From Lachnospiraceae bacterium NK4A179 (GTDB lineage: Bacteria; Bacillota; Clostridia; Lachnospirales; Lachnospiraceae), in NCBI GenBank assembly GCA_000421045.1, contig ATWC01000004.1, positions 62,001 to 126,000 on the forward strand: 64,000 bases of DNA, read 5' to 3'. Both the position numbers and the translations under genes were made by a program. Shown here piece after piece: positions 42,965 through 50,941 of this stretch; position 1 is the stretch's first letter; the number at the start of each line of letters is the position of its first letter. The notes beneath the pieces were generated by a model. It searched no databases. It was not told the DNA's origin and worked only from the letters and a program-made list of their open reading frames with translations.

Positions 42965-42973
42965 TGTTATAAT
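42965..42973 (+). promoter_or_regulatory. Candidate extended -10 promoter
   Basis: TGTTATAAT (TGN plus TATAAT) lies upstream of the 101-bp palindrome and the gene at 43137. A second candidate, TGGTAAAAT, is near 43003. If either is used, the hairpin is in the 5' untranslated region. Confidence 0.35.
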
Positions 42974-43009
42974 ATATAAATGTTTTGTTCAGCACACTTT
43001 ATGGTAAAA

Positions 43010-43110
43010 TGAACCTTTGGGGACGGGGTGACCCTTGGGGACGGGGTTATGGGCTCATTTTTTGAGCCCATAACCCCGTCCCCAAGGGTCACCCCGTCCC
43101 CAAGGTTTCA
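43010..43110. repeat. 101-bp palindrome built from four REP-like GGGGACGGGG cores
   Basis: Arms 43010-43057 and 43063-43110 are 48 bp each and pair at 46 of 48 positions around a TTTTT loop. Each arm holds two copies of GGGGACGGGG (43019-43028 and 43037-43046, and their complements), separated by TGACCCTT. This is the form of a REP doublet/BIME. No transposase is nearby. Confidence 0.9.
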
Positions 43111-43136
43111 AAATATATTAGAGAGGTTTTGACATC

Positions 43137-44531
43137 ATGTTTTATAAGAATAAAAATATCAGATCCAACTACAGTGTTATGTTAGGAGTATTTATATTTG
43201 GAACTATCGTAACGGGTTTATGTATATGGGCAGCAATCAGTGGACTGATCTCTACGAAGAAAACTTTAGATATTAATGTGCAGCATATCGATACGGTTTT
43301 GCAGGATACGGGAAATCTTGCAGGAAAGGCTGTATATTTTGATATTACCGAACCCCCGATCCTTCTGGCTAAGGCATACAAGAAAACTCATTACTATCTG
43401 CTGACTGATGGATATGAATATCGAGTGGCAGAGATCAAGAAAAAGGATTATGAAAAGATAAAGTCAGCAGTAGAGACGTCGGGCTCTTATCGTGTGCAGG
43501 GATTGACTGAATATATTGCCGATAATGACAGAAGAAACAATGTGGCATCCCAGGCTAAAGAATATACGGGACAGGATATTTCTGTGTATTCTATGGATAA
43601 AATACTTGGTGAAGTATGCATAAATAATATGAAGATAAACTTCTGGAATGTTTATACACATGGTATCGGTTTGGTTGCGATCATTTTTGGAGTGATCGCA
43701 GTACCCGTTTTCCTGGGCGGCTGCAGTGAAATGAAATCTTCGCGTAAGGTTATATCTCTCAGCAAAATAACCGCTAAGGATATAGACAGAGAAGCGTGTG
43801 AGAAGGGTTCTGAATGGCTTGAATTCCTGAGGATATATCTTACCGGAAATATGGTGATCGGTATTCGAAGTGACAGCGGAACTGCTTATGAGGGGCAGGT
43901 GGCTCTTAAGTATAGTGAAGTGCAGAGGATATATGGCTACTACAAATACGGACCGAGTACCGGCACAGATAGTCCCAAAAAGATTGAAAGATATATCATA
44001 GAAGCGATAGCGACTGATGGAAATAAGTATATTATTTCTGCCAACAAATACGGATTTGATTCGGATTATTTTACGGGTGAGTTAAATGCGCTTTATAAGT
44101 GCATCAAGAAGAAGAATCCTGATGTTCTCTTCGAACCGGAAGGAACCAAGTATCAGACTTACAAGTTTTCCTATATCGTGGAGACAGAAGATAAAGAGGG
44201 CGCTTCAACTGCAAAGTTAGATGAAAGCACGAAGGAAATGATCATAATGCACTTTGATAATTCCAATCTTTCGCGTTCATTTATACCGGCAGATGCGATA
44301 GTTTCTATGAAGATGAGCATCCCTTCAGACGGCGTAGTTGAGATAACTACAGGTTTCTTTGGAGACAGAGCGAGTGAAGTTGAACCGGCACTCTATGACT
44401 TCCTGAAGAAAGAACTTAAGGTTGACCGGAAAGACAGGACTGATGAAGCTGATGATGAATATGACGATGATGATTATGAGTATAGTGAATATGACGAGTT
44501 TGGTATCTCATTTAAGACATTAAAGTCATGA
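43137..44531 (+). CDS. Two-pass membrane protein of unknown function with acidic tail
   Basis: A 464-residue protein I cannot assign to a named family with confidence (it recalls DUF6709-type Lachnospiraceae proteins). It has a transmembrane helix at about 14-36, a mixed extracytoplasmic domain of about 140 residues (NLAGKAVYFDITEPP, HYYLLTDGYEYRVA), a second helix at about 175-197 and a cytoplasmic part with PH-like beta strands, ending in a D/Y/E-rich segment (DDEYDDDDYEYSEYDE). agaggt precedes the ATG by about 13 bases. It stands alone, after the large palindrome and before a terminator. Confidence 0.65.
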   Translation: MFYKNKNIRSNYSVMLGVFIFGTIVTGLCIWAAISGLISTKKTLDINVQHIDTVLQDTGNLAGKAVYFDITEPPILLAKAYKKTHYYLLTDGYEYRVAEIKKKDYEKIKSAVETSGSYRVQGLTEYIADNDRRNNVASQAKEYTGQDISVYSMDKILGEVCINNMKINFWNVYTHGIGLVAIIFGVIAVPVFLGGCSEMKSSRKVISLSKITAKDIDREACEKGSEWLEFLRIYLTGNMVIGIRSDSGTAYEGQVALKYSEVQRIYGYYKYGPSTGTDSPKKIERYIIEAIATDGNKYIISANKYGFDSDYFTGELNALYKCIKKKNPDVLFEPEGTKYQTYKFSYIVETEDKEGASTAKLDESTKEMIIMHFDNSNLSRSFIPADAIVSMKMSIPSDGVVEITTGFFGDRASEVEPALYDFLKKELKVDRKDRTDEADDEYDDDDYEYSEYDEFGISFKTLKS

Positions 44532-44566
44532 TCTTTGTAAAACGCAGGATAGGTTATCGTTTATCG

Positions 44567-44612
44567 GCCGTGCTGACAGGTTTACTCACCTGCCTGCGCG
44601 GCTCTTTTTTTT
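44567..44612 (+). terminator. Rho-independent terminator
   Basis: GCCGTGC (44567-44573) pairs with GCGCGGC (44596-44602), and an inner CAGG/CCTG stem adds to it. A run of eight or nine T follows. Confidence 0.8.
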
Positions 44613-44613
44613 G

Positions 44614-44665
44614 TTGACAGATAATGCAAATGATATTATAGTGTTTATGAATGAATATTCGTTCA
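44614..44665 (+). promoter_or_regulatory. Promoter and palindromic operator of the TetR-SDR operon
   Basis: TTGACA (44614-44619) and TATAGT (44637-44642) are 17 bases apart. Right after it is TGAATGAATATTCGTTCA (44648-44665), an 18-bp palindrome with one mismatched pair, the typical form of a TetR/AcrR operator, positioned to block transcription start. Confidence 0.85.
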
Positions 44666-44688
44666 GTTAAAAAGAGGAGACCTGCAGG

Positions 44689-45264
44689 ATGCCTAAGACA
44701 GAAGAACAATGTAAGCAGATGCGAAGTGATATGCGAAACAAGATACTTAAGATGTCATCTTTGTATTTTGCAAGAAATGGTTTTGGAGATACCAAGATAA
44801 GTGACCTTGCCAAACATATAGGGATAGGGCAGGGAACTATTTATCTGTATTTCAAGTCAAAAGAAGAGTTGTTTGAAGAGATAAGAAATAAAGCGGGTAA
44901 CAAGGAAGAAATAAAAAAGATAAAACTCTTAAATAAGATGCCGCTGCCTGCAAGGGTAAAACTCGACAAGATCTCGGAGGAGGTATGTAAACACCTTTCT
45001 GATGATGAGGAATACTGCGTAATGATAACCATTCAAACGCAGCTGCTTCTCGAACAAGAGGATATGTATGCTGATGAATTGTATAAGGAGCTTTCAAAGA
45101 TCATAAAGCAGGGGCAGAAAGAGGGAAGCTTTATCAAAGCTGATGCAATGTATCTGGCAGATCTTTACTGGGGCAATGTTTATCTGTATGCCTTGAAAAG
45201 ACTGTTTTCAAAGAATATGGCGGAGCTTAAAAAAGAAACACTTAACAGACTGGTGGAGAAATAA
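44689..45264 (+). CDS. TetR/AcrR-family transcriptional regulator
   Basis: A 191-residue regulator. The helix-turn-helix region reads FGDTKISDLAKHIGIGQGTI then YLYFKSKEELF, the standard TetR pattern; the rest is a helical ligand-binding domain. gaggag precedes the ATG. A palindromic operator sits in its own promoter. The SDR gene follows after one base and a condensation-like gene overlaps that, so this protein likely represses a three-gene operon whose inducer is unknown. Confidence 0.9.
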   Translation: MPKTEEQCKQMRSDMRNKILKMSSLYFARNGFGDTKISDLAKHIGIGQGTIYLYFKSKEELFEEIRNKAGNKEEIKKIKLLNKMPLPARVKLDKISEEVCKHLSDDEEYCVMITIQTQLLLEQEDMYADELYKELSKIIKQGQKEGSFIKADAMYLADLYWGNVYLYALKRLFSKNMAELKKETLNRLVEK

Positions 45265-45265
45265 T

Positions 45266-46024
45266 ATGGCAGGAATAGCGATAATTACCGGTGCGACCGG
45301 CGGGCTTGGCATGGAATTCATGCGTGCAGTTAATGAATGGCCTGATATTGATGAGATATGGGCGATTGGCAGGAATGCAGATAAACTGTCTGCTATTTCT
45401 GCTTCATATAAGAAAGCTGTGCCGTTACAGGCTGATCTTCTGGATAACGGCATGGAGATAATATCTGAAAAGTTATCTTTTGAAAAGCCGGATGTAAGGC
45501 TTTTGATAAATAATGCCGGAGCCGGATATTTCGGGCTTTTTGAAAAGATGGATAGCAAAAAAGTTGAAAACTATTGCAATCTGAATTGCACAATACCATC
45601 AGTGCTGATATCGAAGGTGTTGCCTTACATGCATGAAGGCTCAGGTATCATAAACATATCATCGGCATCTTCCTTCCAACCCAATCCTTATCTTGCATTG
45701 TATTCTGCAAGTAAAGTGTATTTAAAGAATTTATCAAGAGCCTTATCCATGGAACTGGCTCCGAAGAAGATAACAGTGACTGCAGTGTGTCCCGGATGGA
45801 TAGATACGGATATGCTGCCGCATGAAAAAGATGGACAGAGCATTAAATATACAGGAATGATCAGTGCAGGCAAGGTTGTTTCCACAGCACTGAAAGATTA
45901 CAGAAAGGGAAAAGATATATCTGTACCGGGAGGTTTTTCCAAGTGGTTCAGATTCTATTCAAAGGTAACACCCACCAAAATCGTAATGAAGCAGTGGATG
46001 AAGATAACAGGTAAATATATATGA
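45266..46024 (+). CDS. Short-chain dehydrogenase/reductase
   Basis: A 252-residue SDR: TGATGGLGMEFMRA cofactor loop, NNAGAGYFG, catalytic Ser in NISSASSFQP and YSASK. The pattern and the CPGWIDTDM segment resemble DltE/YqjQ-type oxidoreductases. It is the second gene of the TetR operon and overlaps the next gene by four bases, suggesting that its substrate is related to whatever the condensation-like protein handles, for example an acyl or lipid compound (inference). Confidence 0.85.
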   Translation: MAGIAIITGATGGLGMEFMRAVNEWPDIDEIWAIGRNADKLSAISASYKKAVPLQADLLDNGMEIISEKLSFEKPDVRLLINNAGAGYFGLFEKMDSKKVENYCNLNCTIPSVLISKVLPYMHEGSGIINISSASSFQPNPYLALYSASKVYLKNLSRALSMELAPKKITVTAVCPGWIDTDMLPHEKDGQSIKYTGMISAGKVVSTALKDYRKGKDISVPGGFSKWFRFYSKVTPTKIVMKQWMKITGKYI

Positions 46025-47205
46025 AACATGAGATCATTTATGAACGTGACGAGTTGTTTGATGTAAACATGGTCATTGTTTTCCAAATAGAAATAGCAGG
46101 AACATATCAGTTTGATAAATTCAAAGAAGCATTTGAAAATGCGATCAAAGCTAACCGGACCCTCATGTCCAGAGTCCTTCTGGAAGCGGATGGAAGAGCA
46201 TATTATGTTGATAATGATGTACCCAAGTCGTCGATCAGAGAGGTGGATGAAGAACTTGATCTTGTAAGGCAGCGGGAAGAAAAGAAGCGCTTCCATGTTG
46301 AAGAGGGTGAATTCTTAAGGGCCTTTGTAAAGAAAAATGAAGAGGATACTTCGATCCTTCTTTTGATGCATCACTTAGGCGGTGACGGAAAATCTGTTTT
46401 GTATTTCATTGAAGACTTTATGACTTTCCTTTCCGGAGGCACAAAGGAATTTAAAGAGATACGTACAGCTGAAACAGAAAAGAAACTTGATCCTATCAGC
46501 AAAGGGATACTGCGTTACTACAACAGCAGATGGAATGGAAAGGTCTTTAACTTTGATGATCTGGATAAGGCATATGAAGCGTATTGGAAAAACAGGACTT
46601 CATTGCTTGATGTACAGGTCATAGAAAAAGAAGAGATGGAAGAGATCCTGGATGAATGCCGGAGGGCCGGAGTAAAATATACAGCTTATCTGACAGCCAA
46701 GCTCATATCTGAGGAATCCGGCAAAATGGATGTGGGTTATGCGGTTGATTATCGTCATGACAAGAACCGTTCGATGGGAAACCAGGCATCCGGAACATCC
46801 GTGGAGCATAAATATGATCCTTCAAAGAGTCTTATGCAGAATGCAAAGGAAATACAGAAGAAACTTGATAAGAAAATGAAAGATCATTATAAATCTTCCT
46901 ATATATTGAACTTTGTTGGCGGCATAGACAGAACGCTACGTGATGCGGTGAATCTGGAACATGCAGGTTACTATCACGATAAAGTATCTTACGGTTTTGC
47001 AAAACTCATGGGATATGTGGGCAAAACAAAGGATTACAGCATCACCAATCTGACGGTGGCCGATATTCCCGCAAAATACGGTGAATATGAGATAAAGCAG
47101 ATATTGTTTGCCGGCCCGGTTGTTTCCTATGGCAAAAGGATAATAGGAGTTGTGACATTTAACGGAAAGACCGTGATCACAAGGCATGTGAGAAAGCCCG
47201 AGTGA
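46021..47205 (+). CDS. Stand-alone condensation-domain/acyltransferase-like protein
   Basis: A 394-residue protein with the chloramphenicol-acetyltransferase/condensation fold signature HHLGGDGKS near residue 117 (HHxxxDG), in the context LLLMHHLGGDG, and a later DYRHDKNRSMGNQASGTS segment like the DFGWGKP-position region. Such free-standing enzymes join acyl groups to alcohols or amines (for example wax ester or polyketide-associated acyltransferases). No peptide or polyketide synthetase genes are near. It forms an operon with the TetR and SDR genes, and a terminator follows, so the enzyme pair probably modifies one metabolite. Confidence 0.7.
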   Translation: MKHEIIYERDELFDVNMVIVFQIEIAGTYQFDKFKEAFENAIKANRTLMSRVLLEADGRAYYVDNDVPKSSIREVDEELDLVRQREEKKRFHVEEGEFLRAFVKKNEEDTSILLLMHHLGGDGKSVLYFIEDFMTFLSGGTKEFKEIRTAETEKKLDPISKGILRYYNSRWNGKVFNFDDLDKAYEAYWKNRTSLLDVQVIEKEEMEEILDECRRAGVKYTAYLTAKLISEESGKMDVGYAVDYRHDKNRSMGNQASGTSVEHKYDPSKSLMQNAKEIQKKLDKKMKDHYKSSYILNFVGGIDRTLRDAVNLEHAGYYHDKVSYGFAKLMGYVGKTKDYSITNLTVADIPAKYGEYEIKQILFAGPVVSYGKRIIGVVTFNGKTVITRHVRKPE

Positions 47206-47218
47206 CATAAAAGAATGA

Positions 47219-47249
47219 AACAGATCGGATAAAGTTCCGGTCTGTTTTT
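47219..47249 (+). terminator. Rho-independent terminator
   Basis: AACAGATCGGA (47219-47229) pairs with TCCGGTCTGTT (47236-47246), one G-U pair, then a short T run. Confidence 0.75.
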
Positions 47250-47305
47250 ATGTGCGCACACTTTATAGTTCTGAATCGTTATAATCTATGAGGAGGCAAT
47301 GATCC

Positions 47306-47773
47306 ATGGATTTAGAAGAACAATACGAACGACTCCTTAGGTACTGTTTTGGAAAAGTGAAGAATCGGGAACAGGCGGAAGATATAACGCAGGAAGCCTT
47401 TTTGAAATTATGGCAGACAACGAGCTGCAAAAGTATCGATAAGGAGATCCCTTATCTGTACACGATAGCCAGAAATCTGTGTATGGATCATTTCAAAAAG
47501 AAGAAAGAAGAACTGCCCGATGATGATTCAGTTTTGGAGAATGCAACAGACGACAGTGTAAATATCGAGGAAACATCCGTAAACAGGGCGATCGTGGAAC
47601 AGGCAATGCAGTGTCTGTCACCGGAAGACAGGGAAATAGTTCTGCTCTGCTACGTCAGCGGATTGTCTGTGACAGATACGGGCAAGGTATTAGGTATGTC
47701 AAGATTTGCTGTTCACAGGCGACTTAAGGCGGCAAAAAACATTTTGAAAAGGGAATTGGAGGGCTCGGTATGA
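47306..47773 (+). CDS. ECF-type RNA polymerase sigma factor
   Basis: A 155-residue sigma-70-family ECF factor. Region 2 is about 5-70 (EDITQEAFLKLWQ, YLYTIARNLCMDHF) and region 4 about 100-150 (LSPEDREIVLLCYVSGLSV, with MSRFAVHRRLKAAK as the recognition helix). It is the first gene of an apparent four-gene operon with a membrane protein and an ABC transporter, overlapping the next gene by four bases. It may direct its own operon; no consensus can be derived from one promoter. Confidence 0.88.
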   Translation: MDLEEQYERLLRYCFGKVKNREQAEDITQEAFLKLWQTTSCKSIDKEIPYLYTIARNLCMDHFKKKKEELPDDDSVLENATDDSVNIEETSVNRAIVEQAMQCLSPEDREIVLLCYVSGLSVTDTGKVLGMSRFAVHRRLKAAKNILKRELEGSV

Positions 47774-48489
47774 GAGATGAAGAATTGAAAAAAATGCTCT
47801 ATGACAGCTATCACACAGAGCCATCAGAAAGCGGAAAGAGATTTATAAGAGCATATAGTAAAAGAAAACTTAGTATCCCGACTCTTTTATTAATGCAGCT
47901 TAAGTATATGTGGCTACAGTATATTCTTATACTTCTTTTCCTGACAGGGGTGATCGTATATCTGGCTGTTTTTGGAAAGCCTGAGTATGTGAAAGTGATC
48001 TCATCCCTGAGCCCGTTCCCCGCAATCATTCTACTGGCCGGCCTTGGCAGATCCGCAAAATTCAGAATGGAGGAATTGGAGCTGACAACCAGATTGTCAA
48101 AAAGGATGCTGAAAAGTATAAGACTGACGCTCTCGGGAACTGCCGGGATATTAGCGGTTTTGATAGTAGCTCTTACGCTTGTTCTAACAGCCGGGGTGTC
48201 TGTTTCAAATGCTGTTCTGATCTCGGTGTTTCCATACATGATCACATCATGCGCCTGTATGAATCTGATCAGACGATGGCATGCAAATGAGAATATCTTC
48301 GGATGTATTGCCATTGCGGCCGGCGTAAGCATTTTCTCCTTAACAGACTGTATAAATTACATATATGCTTCGTTTCATTTAGGCGAGTTTGCGAGCTTCG
48401 CGCTGATGATACTGTTAGTGATCGTTTTGATCAGAGAAGCGTACTTATATGTAAATGAAAGTGAGGAAATACAATGGAACTTGTGTTAG
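47770..48489 (+). CDS. Multipass membrane protein, possible anti-sigma partner
   Basis: A 239-residue protein with an N-terminal cytoplasmic segment of about 40 residues (MRDEELKKMLYDSYHTEP) and about six transmembrane helices. No zinc-finger (H-x3-C-x2-C) of classical anti-sigma factors is present. Its position right after the sigma gene (ATGA overlap) and the short cytoplasmic head fit a membrane-bound controller of the sigma factor, but it could equally be a transporter subunit. It overlaps the ABC ATPase gene by 16 bases. Confidence 0.65.
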   Translation: MRDEELKKMLYDSYHTEPSESGKRFIRAYSKRKLSIPTLLLMQLKYMWLQYILILLFLTGVIVYLAVFGKPEYVKVISSLSPFPAIILLAGLGRSAKFRMEELELTTRLSKRMLKSIRLTLSGTAGILAVLIVALTLVLTAGVSVSNAVLISVFPYMITSCACMNLIRRWHANENIFGCIAIAAGVSIFSLTDCINYIYASFHLGEFASFALMILLVIVLIREAYLYVNESEEIQWNLC

Positions 48490-49190
48490 ACAGAGTAACA
48501 AAACAATATAACAGTAAGATCGCAACAGACAGGATATCGTTGTCATTAAAACCCGGAGTTATAGGACTTCTTGGTGCAAACGGAGCAGGCAAGACTACTT
48601 TGATGAGGATGATATGCGGTGTGATAAAGCCAAGCAGCGGAAGTATCAGCCTTGACGGTGTTGATGTCTCTGAAGAAATGTACAGGGATGCACTTGGATA
48701 TCTGCCGCAGGATTTCGGATACTATCCGAATTTTACAGGAAAAGATTTTCTGATGTATATTGCTGCACTCAAAGGTTTGTCCAGATCAGAAGCTAAAAGA
48801 AAGACGGCTGAGCTCCTTAAAAAAGTTAATCTGGAAAATGCGGCCAATAAGAAGATAAAGGGGTATTCGGGAGGCATGAAGCAAAGACTCGGTATTGCCC
48901 AGGCTGTCCTCAATGATCCGAAGATACTGGTCCTTGATGAACCGACGGCGGGACTTGATCCAAAAGAGAGAGTCAGGTTCAGAAATATGATTGCCGAGTT
49001 CGCAAAAGACAGTATAGTCCTTCTGTCAACGCATATCGTATCTGATGTGGAACACATAGCAGACAGAGTCCTTATGATGAAAGAGGGACAGATCATCTGG
49101 GATGGAGACAGAAACGATGTACCCGAAGATCTGGAAAACTTTTATATGAGTAAATTCGAAGATGAGGATATGGAGGCAGATGATGAATAA
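48474..49190 (+). CDS. ABC transporter ATP-binding protein
   Basis: A 238-residue ATPase: Walker A GANGAGKTTLMR, Q-loop LPQDFGYYP, signature YSGGMKQRLGIA, Walker B ILVLDEPTAGLDP and the switch His in LLSTHIVSD. It resembles ABC-2 type exporters (drug, lantibiotic immunity or Na+ export groups). An acidic C-terminal tail follows. It overlaps both neighbours and pairs with the permease that follows. Confidence 0.93.
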   Translation: MELVLDRVTKQYNSKIATDRISLSLKPGVIGLLGANGAGKTTLMRMICGVIKPSSGSISLDGVDVSEEMYRDALGYLPQDFGYYPNFTGKDFLMYIAALKGLSRSEAKRKTAELLKKVNLENAANKKIKGYSGGMKQRLGIAQAVLNDPKILVLDEPTAGLDPKERVRFRNMIAEFAKDSIVLLSTHIVSDVEHIADRVLMMKEGQIIWDGDRNDVPEDLENFYMSKFEDEDMEADDE

Positions 49191-50343
49191 TTTAGGAACA
49201 ATGTACCTCTTTGAACTCAGAAAGATATTTCTCCGAAAGACTACGGTTGTTGTATTATCGATCGTTACAGTTCTTATGATAGCCATGAATATCGGTGAAT
49301 ATATAGCTGGAAAAAAGATCGTAAATACTGAAGAAAAAGCTCTTGTAGGACGTGTGGTCGATGATGCGATGCTTGATGAAATGAGAGAGGCCATTGAGCT
49401 TAAGAAAGCCACAACAGAGGATGGAGAAACTGTTTCGATCGGAGTAAGTGTCCTGGATAAAACATATGAGCCGCTTTTTAATTATCTGTATATGGTGGGA
49501 GGTAACTACGATAAGGCTTATAATATGACAGAAGAAAACCTGTATAAAACCTTTAATGGCGTGATCGATGATAATCTGAACGAGCAGTATCTTTCGGATG
49601 CAGAAAAGGCCTATTGGGAAAAAAGGAGAGCGGATAACCCTGACAGGCTGATATATGGTGAGATACAGAATGGTTACGGGGATTCGGCAACGATAATATA
49701 CTCTGTATCCATCCTGGTATTAATAGCTATAGCTGCCACACTGTCGGGAGTATTTGCTGATGAAGTAAACCTTAAAATGGATTCGATCATTTTCTCATCG
49801 ATAAACGGGAAAAAGAGACTGATGGCGGCAAAGATGCTGGCCGGAGTAACCGTGGGATTTGTTGAGACACTGATACTCCTTGCAGCCTGTGTGGGTACGG
49901 AATTCGCTATTTCAGGACTAAGCGGACAGGAAGCTTCCGTGCAGTTTTTTGTGGGACCGTCCGCCATGGATATGGAGATAGGAGAGGCTTTAGTTCGTTA
50001 TGTAGTGATCATGCTGATCATAGGCATCATGTTCTCTGTGATGGCAATGAGCCTGTCACAGATCACTCATAGTACAATACCGGTAGTTGCCTTCCTGATG
50101 CTTTTGTGGCTTATGTCAATGGTGAATATTCCGGATTCCCTTGGGATACTCGCAAGGATATGGAACTTCATGCCGGTAACCTTCCTTGGAAGCTGGAACT
50201 TTAACGATTATCATCTGGTGCCTGTTTTCGGACATATGCTTACGAATATTGAAGCGGCACCCCTCATATATCCATTCATTATCGTGGGGCTGACTGTTAT
50301 AACTATAATAAGCTACAACAGGTATCAGATCCGCAGCAGATAA
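49183..50343 (+). CDS. ABC-2 type transporter permease
   Basis: A 386-residue permease with one N-terminal transmembrane helix (about 19-36), a soluble extracytoplasmic loop of about 130 residues, and five more helices toward the C-terminus, the ABC-2 layout. I prefer the ATG at 49183, six bases after ggagg; the one at 49180 is also possible and the frame is open to 49162. It forms an exporter with the ATPase at 48474 under the ECF sigma factor. The cargo is unknown. Confidence 0.85.
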   Translation: MNNLGTMYLFELRKIFLRKTTVVVLSIVTVLMIAMNIGEYIAGKKIVNTEEKALVGRVVDDAMLDEMREAIELKKATTEDGETVSIGVSVLDKTYEPLFNYLYMVGGNYDKAYNMTEENLYKTFNGVIDDNLNEQYLSDAEKAYWEKRRADNPDRLIYGEIQNGYGDSATIIYSVSILVLIAIAATLSGVFADEVNLKMDSIIFSSINGKKRLMAAKMLAGVTVGFVETLILLAACVGTEFAISGLSGQEASVQFFVGPSAMDMEIGEALVRYVVIMLIIGIMFSVMAMSLSQITHSTIPVVAFLMLLWLMSMVNIPDSLGILARIWNFMPVTFLGSWNFNDYHLVPVFGHMLTNIEAAPLIYPFIIVGLTVITIISYNRYQIRSR

Positions 50344-50411
50344 CAAGACAAAAATAGTCGAGAAATAAATACCGGGTATCGGATAATATAAGCTCACAAG
50401 GAGATGAGCAG

Positions 50412-50846
50412 ATGGAAGAACAAAGAAAAGCAGTAAGAGCTATAATGAAATTAAGAGCACATCATTTATTATGCACGCGTTTGTATGAGGGCAGGGGATA
50501 CTCGGAAGATTTTGTTCTGAATATGAACCGGGTGGTACGTGAACTTGATGATCCGGAGCAGGAGGTGCAGCTTCTTGCTTCGCCGGATGATGTTTGCATT
50601 GCATGTCCGAATCTGGGATCTGCAGGCAGCCGGTGTACGCTTGATAACGATAATGCCTCCGGTATGGATATGAAAGTCTGCGATGCACTTGAATGTAGAG
50701 CCGGAGAGATATATATAAGCAGAGAGCTGCTTGAGCGATTAAAGAATAAGATGACGCCGGAACTTTTTGAGACAGTGTGTGGAGAGTGCAGCTGGCATAA
50801 GAAAGGCGTCTGCACTTATGAGGATATGATCAAAAAACTGCGCTGA
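50412..50846 (+). CDS. DUF1284-family iron-sulfur-like protein
   Basis: A 144-residue protein matching what I remember of DUF1284: LRAHHLLCTRLYEGRGYSEDFV at the start, then CIACPN, a Cys in RCTLDN, a KVCDALEC segment, and CGECSWHKKGVC at the end. The regular cysteines suggest an iron-sulfur cluster. Family function is unknown; in other genomes it is often near metal or cobalamin genes. A strong aaggag site precedes the ATG. It stands alone. Confidence 0.8.
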   Translation: MEEQRKAVRAIMKLRAHHLLCTRLYEGRGYSEDFVLNMNRVVRELDDPEQEVQLLASPDDVCIACPNLGSAGSRCTLDNDNASGMDMKVCDALECRAGEIYISRELLERLKNKMTPELFETVCGECSWHKKGVCTYEDMIKKLR

Positions 50847-50870
50847 CCGCCCCATTGAACCGGGCTTATC

Positions 50871-50879
50871 TGCTATAAT
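50871..50879 (+). promoter_or_regulatory. Extended -10 promoter for the HD-GYP gene
   Basis: TGCTATAAT (TGN plus a perfect TATAAT) lies 63 bases before the HD-GYP start, with no clear -35 box. Confidence 0.5.
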
Positions 50880-50941
50880 AACCCTGTAAGTCGGGGGGAG
50901 TATCTTACGGATCGGTATGATCAAGAACGTGGGGTGTAGGT

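Noticed and set aside
43010-43110. CRISPR-like repeat
   Set aside because: Repeats are in inverted, not direct, arrangement, without regular unique spacers and without cas genes.
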